DNA of 64,000 nt from Atribacter laminatus. Its GTDB lineage: Bacteria; Atribacterota; Atribacteria; Atribacterales; Atribacteraceae. The stretch's first letter is position 1; each line of letters begins with the position of its first letter. This document shows, one piece after another, positions 43,199 to 51,406 of this stretch. Below the pieces are notes generated by a model, which saw only the letters and a program-made list of their open reading frames with translations, ran no database searches and was not told the origin of the DNA. The position numbers were made by a program, and so were the translations under genes. Where the stretch lies: assembly GCF_015775515.1 (NCBI RefSeq), contig NZ_CP065383.1, forward strand, positions 2,790,001 to 2,854,000, read 5' to 3'.

Positions 43199-44292
43199 GG
43201 TTCCACCTCAACTAACTGTGGCAAGACATCAAGGACCAGTCCCATTTCCACCGGAATCGAGGACACTGGTTTACCGATAGCTTCTAATAGAACCATCCTC
43301 AAGCTTCCACTCACATTTTTTTTATCTTTTAACAAGGATTGAATGAAGATATTAGCGTTGACTGAATAAGGTAATGATGTGGGCAACCCACATCTCACCA
43401 GCAACTTTTGATGAATATTTACCAAATCAGCAGACATCATGCCCATTTCCTCAGCGATCTTAGCCGCTCCTATCATCCCAACTGCAACAGCTTCACCATG
43501 ACGAAGGGCTCCATACCCTAAAGTTTTTTCAAAAGCATGCCCTAAAGTATGGCCGTAATTTAAGATGCTCCTTATTCCACTTTCTTTTTCGTCCTCTTGA
43601 ACGATTTCTCCCTTGAATTGAATCGACTGATAAATAACCTCTTCAAGAGTTTTTTGATCTTGTCCAAGAATCATCGAAATGTTCTTTCGAAAAAATTCAA
43701 AAAATTCTCCACCCTTAAGCAAAGATGCTTTAATCACTTCGCTCAAGCCTTCTCGGAATTCGCGGTCGGGTAAAGATTGTAAAAAATCAAGTCCAACTAT
43801 AACCCCTTCAGGTTGATAAAAGGTACCGATTAAATTTTTTCCCTCTTCAAGGTTTACTCCGGTTTTTCCACCAACCGAACTATCAACCTGGGCTAAAAGA
43901 CTGGTGGGAATTTGAAAATAGGGAATTCCACGCAGATAGGTTGAGGCAACAAAACCGGTGATATCGGTAATCACTCCTCCACCCAAAGCAATTAAAAAAC
44001 TCTTTCTATCTAATCCCTGACGTAATAATTCGTGGTAGATCTTCTCAACAGTATTCAGCTGTTTATACTCTTCACCATCCGGAATGGTCACTGATGAAAC
44101 AATAAAATTCTTTTCTTTAAAAATGTTTTTAATTTTTTGGAGATAGAGTGATCCCACAATGGAATTGGTTACTATGGTCAGCTTTCGGGATGGAAATTGG
44201 ATTTGATCGAACCAATCAGGAGAAGTAAAAAGCGATGGAAGGAGGATAACCGGGTAACGCTTAGTTTTGGTTTGTATAGAAAGGGTACGCAT
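43195..44292 (-). CDS. aroB: 3-dehydroquinate synthase
   Basis: AroB cyclises DAHP to 3-dehydroquinate with NAD and a metal. The 365-residue protein shows I-P-D-G-E-E-Y-K near residue 73, the NAD loop A-L-G-G-G-V-I-T-D near 104, P-T-S-L-L-A-Q-V-D-S-S-V-G-G-K-T-G-V-N near 133, and the metal His in Y-G-H-T-L-G-H-A-F-E and L-R-H-G-E-A-V. ATG 44292 is taken as the start; TTG two codons earlier (44298) has better spacing to GGAG, and an upstream ATG (44343) would overlap aroK by 83 bases. It overlaps aroK and aroQ. The aroK-aroB pair after pilQ is the order known in Proteobacteria. Confidence 0.93.
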   Translation of the reverse strand: MRTLSIQTKTKRYPVILLPSLFTSPDWFDQIQFPSRKLTIVTNSIVGSLYLQKIKNIFKEKNFIVSSVTIPDGEEYKQLNTVEKIYHELLRQGLDRKSFLIALGGGVITDITGFVASTYLRGIPYFQIPTSLLAQVDSSVGGKTGVNLEEGKNLIGTFYQPEGVIVGLDFLQSLPDREFREGLSEVIKASLLKGGEFFEFFRKNISMILGQDQKTLEEVIYQSIQFKGEIVQEDEKESGIRSILNYGHTLGHAFEKTLGYGALRHGEAVAVGMIGAAKIAEEMGMMSADLVNIHQKLLVRCGLPTSLPYSVNANIFIQSLLKDKKNVSGSLRMVLLEAIGKPVSSIPVEMGLVLDVLPQLVEVEP

Positions 44293-44779
44293 GTTCAATA
44301 ATTTCTCCAAGTATTCTTTCCAGCTTTTTTTGAGTCGTATCAATTATAGCATGAGCTCTTTCATACCAACCTAAGCGGCTTAAATACAGTTCTTTGAGAT
44401 GTTTTCTGGTAGGGTATTTTTGTAATAAGGGGCGGGTTGGGTCTCCAGTTATTCTCAAAAAAAGTTCATCGAAATCGGCCTTTAAGTAAACAGTAAAAAA
44501 ACGCTGGTGAAGGATCTCCCAATTTTCTTCACCTACCGGGAGCCCGCCACCGGTTGCCAATACAACTCTCTCTAACTCAGCTATCTCGGCTAAAACTGAC
44601 TTTTCGCATTTCCGAAAATACCCTTCACTATTTTTTGCAAAAATCTCAGCTATCGTACAGTGCTCCTTTTCTTGGATTAGCACATCACTATCCAGGAATG
44701 TCCATCCGAATTGGCAAGCCAGTCTTTTACCAATGGTTGTCTTCCCTGATCCCATAAAACCAATAAGTGCAATGTTCAT
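44261..44779 (-). CDS. aroK: Shikimate kinase
   Basis: Phosphorylates shikimate at O3 (fifth step). The 172-residue product has the P-loop G-F-M-G-S-G-K-T-T-I-G near residue 7, the substrate D-S-D in F-L-D-S-D-V-L-I near 30, F-R-K-C-E near 56, the A-T-G-G-G-L-P-V motif near 75 and R-P-L-L near 116. It overlaps the lipoprotein gene upstream by four bases and aroB by 32. Translation is probably coupled with the pilus operon upstream. Confidence 0.95.
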   Translation of the reverse strand: MNIALIGFMGSGKTTIGKRLACQFGWTFLDSDVLIQEKEHCTIAEIFAKNSEGYFRKCEKSVLAEIAELERVVLATGGGLPVGEENWEILHQRFFTVYLKADFDELFLRITGDPTRPLLQKYPTRKHLKELYLSRLGWYERAHAIIDTTQKKLERILGEIIEHAYPFYTNQN

Positions 44780-45645
44780 TTAAGAGAACATGAGGAACAG
44801 GATGAGCCCGGGTTTTGTCCTTGATTTTGAATGATTTGATCTATTTCGCTTTGTAGGCTGTCATCTATCATGTCGGCATTGATTGAAACGGCTTTTTTTA
44901 TAGTGATAGGATGGCCAGCCCCATCTATCCCATTGAAGGTAATGATTGCCTGGCCAAAGGGAATATCATGATTTATATAATAGTCTTGAGTCGATTGGTC
45001 AAAGATTTCAAGATTCAGGATTCTACTGAAATTATTGGTTGTTTCTTCATTATCTTCCTCAGCCTTGCCAAAGGGTGGAAGATAAAGAAAAACTGACAAG
45101 TTTTTTCGCAAGCTATCGATTGGTATTCCTTTGTTATCGGTATAAACAACTTCACAATCTTGAATTTCCGCTCCTACATTGTTAATTGGAGCAAAGGTAA
45201 ATTCAACAACCCGAGCAAAATCAACTGCTATTGTTGTTACATAAGATTCTTGAGAGCCTGTAGTGCTTGCAGTGCTTGATATTGAACCATAACCACCAGT
45301 TAGAGAACCAGTAGATTCTACTCCAACAGATCCATCTTCACCGATGGATACTGCATACCAATTAGGATTTGCTCCATCGATTCCGACCTCATTAGTTGAA
45401 GTATTAATATTTGCAGTACTAGCAGATGCTACATTCAATACAGTAGAATCACTAGTTATATCAGTTACCGAAACTACTCCTAAAATACCGTTGGTCGCTT
45501 CCTCGCCATCTTCTTTTAACACCTTATAGCTCACTTCAAACTTTCCAGTGGGAAACATAGGGTTACCGGCAAACCAGCGACAACCGGTCAACAAAAATAA
45601 TCCAATCAATAAAAAGAATAAAATATATATAAAGAATTTTTTCAT
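44776..45645 (-). CDS. Putative lipoprotein of unknown function between pilQ and aroK
   Basis: I do not recognise this 289-residue protein. It has a lipoprotein signal: M-K-K-F-F, a hydrophobic core and L-L-T-G-C with Cys22 as the expected lipidated residue. Residues about 55-135 are Ser/Thr/Gly-rich and beta-prone; the second half is more ordered, with R-I-L-N-L-E-I-F-D-Q near residue 209. It ends in C-S-S-C-S-L-K, a possible disulfide. The start follows the pilQ stop after a long GGAGGAGGAGGAG, so expression should be strong and coupled to the pilus genes. It may be a PilQ pilotin or a surface-pilus accessory by position, but no pilotin fold is evident. That is inference from context. Confidence 0.6.
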   Translation of the reverse strand: MKKFFIYILFFLLIGLFLLTGCRWFAGNPMFPTGKFEVSYKVLKEDGEEATNGILGVVSVTDITSDSTVLNVASASTANINTSTNEVGIDGANPNWYAVSIGEDGSVGVESTGSLTGGYGSISSTASTTGSQESYVTTIAVDFARVVEFTFAPINNVGAEIQDCEVVYTDNKGIPIDSLRKNLSVFLYLPPFGKAEEDNEETTNNFSRILNLEIFDQSTQDYYINHDIPFGQAIITFNGIDGAGHPITIKKAVSINADMIDDSLQSEIDQIIQNQGQNPGSSCSSCSLK

Positions 45646-45660
45646 AACTCCTCCTCCTCC

Positions 45661-47424
45661 TCAATAAGCCACTAAACTTGGAGTTAAAAAAATAATCAAT
45701 TCGGTTTCTTCATGGGTTTTACTTCGTAAAGTAAAAAGCTCCCCAATGATAGGAATTTCACTCAGAAGAGGTATTTTAGTTATTCTCTCGATGTCGCTGC
45801 TCTTGATCAACCCCCCGATCACCAGAGTTTCCCCAGCTCGCAATCGGGCTGTGGTATCGGCAGATTTTTCACTGGGCTGTGGATCCTTAAAGGTAAGTCC
45901 TTCCAAAACATATTCTCGTTCTATAAAAGTACTTACTTTGGGAAATACATGCAAAATAATATATCCATCCTGTGTAACTTCGGGAGTTACACCCATTTTA
46001 ACTCCCACATCCAGCCATTTTATTGGAAAAGATTTATTTCCTTCGGAATCCATTACCACATCTCGATAGGGGACTTTTTCGCCAACGTTGATAACTGCAG
46101 TTTTTCCACTCAGAGTCAAAATACGAGGGCTCCCAACTAAGCGACCTAAATTCTTTTTTTCCAAAGCTTGGATCCGTATTGTTACCAAATCCTGCCGCTC
46201 CATAGTTCCGCCCAACGACATCTCGCCAAAAGAGATCTGCCCTTCCTGATCACCGACAAACCAACTGACTCCCAAGTCCTTGGTTTTGTTTCGATTGATT
46301 TCGACAATCTTGGCTTCTATCATAATCTGAGGAAGCTTACGGTCGATATTAGAGATGAGTTCACTAACTGCTTCCAATTCCTCTTGGGTTCCTTTCACAA
46401 CGATATAAGGGTTCCCGATCGGCACCTTAATCTTTTCTTCACTCATAGCAATATTTTCATTTAAAGTATAATTTAAACTGATTCTGTTCTCGTCAGGAAT
46501 GATAATTTTAACCAGCTCGACGATCCGACCCAGCTGATCTCCCCCATCATATAAATTGTTATTGAGTGGAAATATCTTCGTTTCCAGAGCCACATCTATA
46601 GTCTTTAGTACTTCTTCAGCCTTAGCAAGTTCATCTTCTCTCCCCCTTATTAAAAGACTGCGGGTAGTCGGGTCTATTGAAATTCGGTTCGGTTCGGGAA
46701 TATACATTGATAGAACCGAAGCAGCAGCATTGGGATCAGTATATTTTAAGGTAAATCTTCGTGACGTTAATAAATCAAAATTTTCCTCAAGGGTCTCTTT
46801 CTTGCCAATTATAATATTATTTCCTAATTTTACTTGTTCCAAACCTCTCATTTTCAGGATATATCCTAAAGCCTGGTCAAAAGAAAGTCCTTCAAATGCC
46901 AACGATATTTTTCCTTCAACCGTATCGTCCACAACCATGTTGACTCCGGCTGATTTTGCCAAAGCCATTAAAACATCTCGAACATCGGTATCACGGAAAT
47001 CAAAAGAAAACAAATTCTCTTGTGGCTGGGAAGTAGAAAAAGGTCCCTTTAAAAGGATGGTCAGCAGCCTCCCATTTGACTCGTCAAGAACTTCGTACTG
47101 AACTGTTTGGGATAGTTCACACCAAATTCGAATACCCGATTCAGAACTTCGAATAATGATATTTCGTAATGGACCCATGTTCATTAGTCGTTCGGAAAAG
47201 GATAAAGAACTGGCTGCTCCTTCAATATCCAAACCGATACGATAAGGATCAGGTGACACTTCTTCCCAGGAGACCTGGTTATCAAATTTAAAAGTTAATT
47301 TGATTTCAAGATTATCAACCCGATAGAAAAAATCCTTCAACTCAAGGGCGTGCGAACAGGAAAAGAAGAATAATATAAATAGAAGGATGCCAATCAAGTA
47401 ATGGGAAAATTTTAAAATTTTAAT
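45661..47424 (-). CDS. pilQ: Type IV pilus secretin PilQ, probable ATT start
   Basis: The outer-membrane secretin through which the pilus exits. Domains in order: signal peptide (about residues 1-27), AMIN domain (28-115), STN/N0 (about 135-215), N1-type repeats, and the secretin beta domain from about 380, with V-G-S-P-R-I-L-T, V-G-E-K-V-P-Y and the terminal L-R-A-G-E-T-L-V-I-G-G-L-I-K and P-L-L-S-E-I-P-I-I-G-E-L-F. A TTG at 47397 starts M-I-G-I-L-L without a ribosome site or basic n-region. ATT 47424 is preferred: AAGGGAGGGA at 47431-47440 lies six to eight bases upstream, and the product begins with two lysines before the hydrophobic core. It then has 587 residues and overlaps pilP by 13 bases. 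Confidence 0.9.
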   Translation of the reverse strand: MKILKFSHYLIGILLFILFFFSCSHALELKDFFYRVDNLEIKLTFKFDNQVSWEEVSPDPYRIGLDIEGAASSLSFSERLMNMGPLRNIIIRSSESGIRIWCELSQTVQYEVLDESNGRLLTILLKGPFSTSQPQENLFSFDFRDTDVRDVLMALAKSAGVNMVVDDTVEGKISLAFEGLSFDQALGYILKMRGLEQVKLGNNIIIGKKETLEENFDLLTSRRFTLKYTDPNAAASVLSMYIPEPNRISIDPTTRSLLIRGREDELAKAEEVLKTIDVALETKIFPLNNNLYDGGDQLGRIVELVKIIIPDENRISLNYTLNENIAMSEEKIKVPIGNPYIVVKGTQEELEAVSELISNIDRKLPQIMIEAKIVEINRNKTKDLGVSWFVGDQEGQISFGEMSLGGTMERQDLVTIRIQALEKKNLGRLVGSPRILTLSGKTAVINVGEKVPYRDVVMDSEGNKSFPIKWLDVGVKMGVTPEVTQDGYIILHVFPKVSTFIEREYVLEGLTFKDPQPSEKSADTTARLRAGETLVIGGLIKSSDIERITKIPLLSEIPIIGELFTLRSKTHEETELIIFLTPSLVAY

Positions 47425-47996
47425 ACGATTTCCCTCCCTTTATAGGCCAATACGGCTTCTTCTTTAGATACTTTAACCAATTCGATACCGGATTGCAAGG
47501 GTTTTTGGGAGGTTAAAATTTCTATTTTTCCATCCACATTAAGAATAATTGCCTGTTTATTGTCAGAAAGAACAACTCCTTTCATGGCTATATCAGGCAG
47601 TGGCTCTTCTTTTTTTTCAGCAACAACATTTTTTGCTGGAGGGTTTTGAGCTTTATTTTCTTGAACTGCGACTATCTCGTCACCGCCCCCCATGGCTAAT
47701 GGAATGGTTGAATCATCTATATCACCCTGAGCTTCAGCTAAAACAAAACGAGGTTGAAAGATGTTTCTCATCCCTGAAATTGATTCATCTTTATAGGTAA
47801 CCAAAAATATTTCATTATTATCAATTTTCGGTGGTTCATACTGCAATCCATTAGCTTTGGGTCGGATAAAGGCTGGAATTGGTTGAATGTCAGTCCCAGG
47901 TGTAAAAGTCCGATCGTAGATATTCATACCTAAATACATACAAAAAACGAATATGGCTATAAACCCATACTGAAGATATTTTTCAATGGTTTTCAT
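47412..47996 (-). CDS. pilP: Type IV pilus PilP/GspC-like inner-membrane protein
   Basis: A 194-residue protein with one N-terminal membrane helix (about residues 10-27), a Pro/Ala/Glu-rich linker and a C-terminal beta domain (about residues 135-194) with I-A-M-K-G-V-V-L-S-D-N-K-Q-A-I-I-L. This resembles the HR domain of PilP and GspC that contacts the secretin. It is not lipidated, unlike Proteobacterial PilP, so it is closer to GspC in layout. The position between pilO and pilQ supports the role of linking the inner-membrane PilMNO complex to the PilQ secretin. Sequence similarity is weak, so the name is partly by synteny. Confidence 0.75.
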   Translation of the reverse strand: MKTIEKYLQYGFIAIFVFCMYLGMNIYDRTFTPGTDIQPIPAFIRPKANGLQYEPPKIDNNEIFLVTYKDESISGMRNIFQPRFVLAEAQGDIDDSTIPLAMGGGDEIVAVQENKAQNPPAKNVVAEKKEEPLPDIAMKGVVLSDNKQAIILNVDGKIEILTSQKPLQSGIELVKVSKEEAVLAYKGREIVLKF

Positions 47997-48535
47997 TGGT
48001 TCATTCCTTCTTTGGCAGCTAAGTAGGTGGAAAGGTTCATTTGAACTAAGAAATTTCCCTCGGCTTTATCCTTCTTAAAGTCGAAGTTTTTGACTTGAAT
48101 AAGCCTTGGAGATTGACGTAGATAGTTCATAAAATAAAGAATGCTATAATAAGAGCTTTTTAAGGCTGTACTAAATGGAACCTCGGTATATCCATCATTA
48201 GAGACTAAGGTTTGAGGCACTAAGGACTGGATTTCGGCCTCGGAAAGAAAGGCTGCATCTTCAACTGTTATCAATAGATTTGGTATCTCTTTTTCATCGG
48301 GCAGTCGATCTTCAAGGACGATAGCCGCCGATTTTAAGCTTTCTAATTGATATTGTAATTGTTCTAAGTTGCTAACTTTTTTTCGTAAAACGGTTATTTG
48401 ATTTTGAAGGGTGCTTTTCTGGTCACCAAGAGTATCGATAAATTGGTATTGAGATGTCATAACCAAATAAAAAAATAAAATTATCACCCCGCACCAAGCA
48501 ATAAAGATTAGCGGCCAGTATTTTTCAAGATTCAT
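47993..48535 (-). CDS. pilO: Type IV pilus alignment protein PilO
   Basis: A bitopic inner-membrane protein of 180 residues: a short cytosolic N-terminus, a membrane helix at about residues 9-27, a coiled coil (about residues 35-70, with L-R-K-K-V-S-N-L-E-Q-L) and a ferredoxin-like periplasmic domain in which S-S-Y-Y-S-I-L-Y-F-M-N-Y-L near residue 127 is typical of PilO. PilO forms heterodimers with PilN and joins PilM to PilP/PilQ. It overlaps pilP by four bases and pilN by eleven, inside the conserved pilMNOPQ order. Confidence 0.85.
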   Translation of the reverse strand: MNLEKYWPLIFIAWCGVIILFFYLVMTSQYQFIDTLGDQKSTLQNQITVLRKKVSNLEQLQYQLESLKSAAIVLEDRLPDEKEIPNLLITVEDAAFLSEAEIQSLVPQTLVSNDGYTEVPFSTALKSSYYSILYFMNYLRQSPRLIQVKNFDFKKDKAEGNFLVQMNLSTYLAAKEGMNQ

Positions 48536-49082
48536 GTTTTTTCAGCTCCAAAATTAAATTGAAATCATACAAACTGTCCTTCAAGGAAAGGGATTGAAAT
48601 TCAGCATTTAGGTATAAATCCTGATATCGACTTAAACTCTCAATAAATTGAGCAATACTGAATATACTTTGAGAAGTTCCCGCGCAGGTTATTTGAGTTC
48701 CGGTAAAATTGGCCGAATTTAGAAAAACATCATCAGGCATACTATTCCCAATAGAATTAACTATCTTCAACCAGTCCGGTTCGCTCCCAATTAAAGATCT
48801 GACAACGTCGATCCTATTTTGAATAATATCAATCTGTTTTTGGGTTTCCTGTAATCTGGTTTCTTGTTCTTTAAGATAGTTTATTTCTGCAGTCATCGAT
48901 TCAATTTGAGTAGTCAAGATTTGTAATCGATTCCCATTTATTGTATAAGCATAAAGAAAATAGAGAGTCATTCCCAAGGTTAAGGTAAAAAACAAAATCC
49001 TTATCCAGTTCGGTGTCTTTTTAACGATATATTTTTTTGGAATAAGATTAATCTTTATCCGATAAGAAGATTTCAATTCCAT
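48525..49082 (-). CDS. pilN: Type IV pilus assembly protein PilN
   Basis: A 185-residue bitopic protein. The N-terminal cytosolic tail has I-N-L-I-P-K-K-Y near residue 11, the PilN signature (I-N-L-I/L-P) that binds PilM. A membrane helix follows at about residues 28-45, then a coiled coil and a periplasmic ferredoxin-like domain with I-T-C-A-G-T-S-Q-S-I-F near residue 129. It pairs with PilO. It overlaps pilM by ten bases and pilO by eleven. Confidence 0.88.
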   Translation of the reverse strand: MELKSSYRIKINLIPKKYIVKKTPNWIRILFFTLTLGMTLYFLYAYTINGNRLQILTTQIESMTAEINYLKEQETRLQETQKQIDIIQNRIDVVRSLIGSEPDWLKIVNSIGNSMPDDVFLNSANFTGTQITCAGTSQSIFSIAQFIESLSRYQDLYLNAEFQSLSLKDSLYDFNLILELKKHES

Positions 49083-50059
49083 AATGAAGCTCCCATAGCT
49101 GAAAGATAAATTCCACTGGAAGCCACTTTTTTATGACCCGTATCAATTGGCTTGATATCCTGAAAAGTAACGTTCAAATTAACCGTCAACATGGTTTTTA
49201 ACGGAATAATATTAGAACCTCCTCCAGCCAGGAAACAATTATCCAAAACTATTTTTCCGTACTCACTCTGAAAGAAGGTTAGAGAGCGCCTTAATTCGGA
49301 AAGGAGCGGGTCAGAGGTGTCATTGAGAGCTTCTTCCAATTGATAAGGCAGATTGTTATCCTGAGTGCTCCGGTTTAAGATTTCCTGGATCTCGGCTGGC
49401 AGTAACTTAAATTTATCCCTTAAATAATCCCAAATCCTACGTATTCCCCAGCCAAAATGACGGGAATAAACCAGTTTCCCATTTTCAAAAAAAACCACAG
49501 TACTTTTACTAAAACCAACATCAATCAGGATAAACCATGCATCTTTGGTTAAATCGGATCGTAAAGTTAAAAACCCTTTTAAAAAGCTTATTATTTGAGG
49601 TTCAATGGCTTCAATCCGAATTCCAGCTTTACGAAAAACATCCAGATACTCAGTGACTATAATAGCCGGCGAAGCTGTATATAATAGGTCTAATTTGTCA
49701 TTCTTTTTCTCGATAATCTGCCAGCCGATCTGGATATTTTCTTCACCGGTCATAATCGAGCTGGCTTCCCATTTCAGAGCATTTTCTAATTCTTGATCTG
49801 ACATTTGAGGAAGAGATATATTTTGAACCACCATGCGTGGGTGGTAAAAAGATACTACCCCGTCGTGTGGAAGACGATTTTTGTCCCAAAATATTTTTAT
49901 ATTCTCAACCAAAGTATTTTTTCCTTTTATTTCGCCTTCGAAGAATACATCATTCGGCAGAACCAATTCGCCACTCCGAATAGTCTCGAATACTCCTTCT
50001 CTTTTTTTCTTAGTTTGAAAATACTTCAATGCATAAGAACCTAAATCAATTCCAAGCAT
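49073..50059 (-). CDS. pilM: Type IV pilus assembly protein PilM
   Basis: An actin-like cytosolic ATPase of the FtsA fold that binds PilN. The 328-residue protein begins M-L-G-I-D-L-G-S-Y-A-L-K, the phosphate 1 motif, and has the second phosphate region L-I-D-V-G-F-S-K-S-T-V near residue 189 and the adenosine motif L-A-G-G-G-S-N-I near 283. ATG 50059 is chosen: it forms TAATG with the stop of the preceding gene and is preceded by GAGGGA. A longer frame upstream would run through that gene. It starts the pilMNOPQ set. Confidence 0.93.
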   Translation of the reverse strand: MLGIDLGSYALKYFQTKKKREGVFETIRSGELVLPNDVFFEGEIKGKNTLVENIKIFWDKNRLPHDGVVSFYHPRMVVQNISLPQMSDQELENALKWEASSIMTGEENIQIGWQIIEKKNDKLDLLYTASPAIIVTEYLDVFRKAGIRIEAIEPQIISFLKGFLTLRSDLTKDAWFILIDVGFSKSTVVFFENGKLVYSRHFGWGIRRIWDYLRDKFKLLPAEIQEILNRSTQDNNLPYQLEEALNDTSDPLLSELRRSLTFFQSEYGKIVLDNCFLAGGGSNIIPLKTMLTVNLNVTFQDIKPIDTGHKKVASSGIYLSAMGASLWN

Positions 50060-50532
50060 TATTCCCTCACATAAATTTGATTTGATTGACTTCTTACTCC
50101 TGTAATGCAAACCTTCCTATTATAGACTTTATAGTTTGCAATTAAAATATTTAATGATCCTTTTTCGATATAAATTTTTTCATCGTCAAAATAATAGCTA
50201 TAGTTAGGTTGAAAACTTGACGTAATCCTTTCAGAAGGATCAACTGTTCCTTTTTTTTCTCGATACTTTTTTGCTTCCATTAAGACCCCTTCTACCCGGT
50301 AATCTTCTTGAATACTTTTTTGATAAGCACTGCAAATCTTCCCGTGGAGAAGAACTTCTTGAAACAGTTGCATCGAAAGCAAAAGAAAGAAACTCATTAA
50401 AATCAAAGAGTATATTTCAATAAAACCTCTTTCTTTTCTGGTATTAACATTGTGATCACCTAATATATCGGCAATATTTAAAAAATATTTATGGTATCTT
50501 TTTTTAAAATCTTTTTTTGTCCCTTTTATCAC
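50059..50532 (-). CDS. Putative minor pilin, PilX-like, without Glu5
   Basis: A 157-residue protein with a long basic leader, then E-R-G-F-I-E-I-Y-S-L and a hydrophobic helix, which looks like a type III signal (cleavage after Gly36). Glu is at mature position 3, not 5; position 5 is Tyr. Loss of Glu5 is known in GspK/PilX-type initiator pilins. The rest is a soluble, charged domain with two cysteines. It starts with GTG 50532 behind AAAAGG and lies between the PilW-like and pilM genes. The PilX designation is tentative and rests on position and the N-terminus. Confidence 0.6.
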   Translation of the reverse strand: MIKGTKKDFKKRYHKYFLNIADILGDHNVNTRKERGFIEIYSLILMSFFLLLSMQLFQEVLLHGKICSAYQKSIQEDYRVEGVLMEAKKYREKKGTVDPSERITSSFQPNYSYYFDDEKIYIEKGSLNILIANYKVYNRKVCITGVRSQSNQIYVRE

Positions 50533-50580
50533 CTTTAGACCTTTTCTATCATCTGGTATTTTAATTTTTCCCCTCTCCTC

Positions 50581-51099
50581 TCATTCTTCGATCTCCTCAT
50601 CCACCACTTCACACCATGATAAACACTGAAGGTCAAGATGTTCCCTTGAATTATCCTGAAATAAGAAATCCAGAGAGACTTGGACACGGATTTTTCCATT
50701 TTCCAATACTTCGAGTTCAAAAAGAGGACCTATTATGGAACAGTGATCTAAAATCGGATTTGCAGCATTCGAGTGTTTAACCAAAAGATTCGAATCCTTA
50801 GGATAAATTTCAATAAGATTCTTGCCCATGGCGATCTGCAATCGGTTACCATTTTGAAGAAGAGCAATTGGATAACCAGTCTTGATAAAAGTCTTTAATT
50901 GGTCAAGTGCAGATAAAAAAGTTTCATTTTTCTCAATTATATCGGCATAAACATCAACAGTGCGGCCCAAATTGGCTATCAGGCTCGAAGAAATAACCAA
51001 GAAAACCATAAATAAGCAAAATACCACGAGCATTTCAATCAGAGAAAATCCTTTCTCATTCAACCAAAGTTTCAAGGGTAAAGATTGCATTCTGCTCAA
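50581..51099 (-). CDS. Minor type IV pilin, PilW-like
   Basis: A prepilin-like protein of 172 residues. The leader ends N-E-K-G, and the mature part begins F-S-L-I-E-M-L-V-V-F with Glu at position 5 and a hydrophobic helix to about residue 44, a canonical type III signal processed by prepilin peptidase. The globular part has pilin-like strands, two cysteines near residues 118 and 158 and an acidic end (V-V-D-E-E-I-E-E). It overlaps the preceding minor pilin gene by 44 bases and probably helps prime pilus assembly. Assignment to PilW is by position among fimT, pilV and pilX types. Confidence 0.75.
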   Translation of the reverse strand: MSRMQSLPLKLWLNEKGFSLIEMLVVFCLFMVFLVISSSLIANLGRTVDVYADIIEKNETFLSALDQLKTFIKTGYPIALLQNGNRLQIAMGKNLIEIYPKDSNLLVKHSNAANPILDHCSIIGPLFELEVLENGKIRVQVSLDFLFQDNSREHLDLQCLSWCEVVDEEIEE

Positions 51100-51406
51100 A
51101 ATCCCTCACTTCGATCAAAACTCGATATAAATCATCATCAAACTCATTTATTTTGTGATTTATTTCAAAGCTATCCTTCGGTAATATAAAACCATTCATT
51201 TCTGCATAATTCTGGTTGATCTTCAGCGATTCTATAGAATTAACCGCTTCTACAATTGCTAATCGAAGAAGTGAACTTTTCCTTTGGAATCGATGAGCGA
51301 TATGCAGTCCCTGGTAAGCAGCCAGAGAAAAAAGTGAAAAAAGGGTTATGGCAGTAATTACTCCAATATAAGAAAAACCACTTTCATTAGGACGGCGGTT
51401 TATCAT
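51056..51406 (-). CDS. Minor type IV pilin, PilV-like, without Glu5
   Basis: A 116-residue protein with leader E-S-G and mature start F-S-Y-I-G-V-I-T-A-I, so Gly rather than Glu occupies position 5. The hydrophobic helix (residues 11-33) and cleavage site otherwise fit class III signals, and A-Y-Q-G-L follows as in pilins. Its small C-terminal domain resembles PilV/GspI. Two neighbouring minor pilins (this and the one at 50059-50532) lack Glu5, whereas those at 50581 and 51387 keep it. It overlaps fimT by 20 bases and the PilW-like gene by 44. Confidence 0.65.
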   Translation of the reverse strand: MINRRPNESGFSYIGVITAITLFSLFSLAAYQGLHIAHRFQRKSSLLRLAIVEAVNSIESLKINQNYAEMNGFILPKDSFEINHKINEFDDDLYRVLIEVRDFEQNAIFTLETLVE

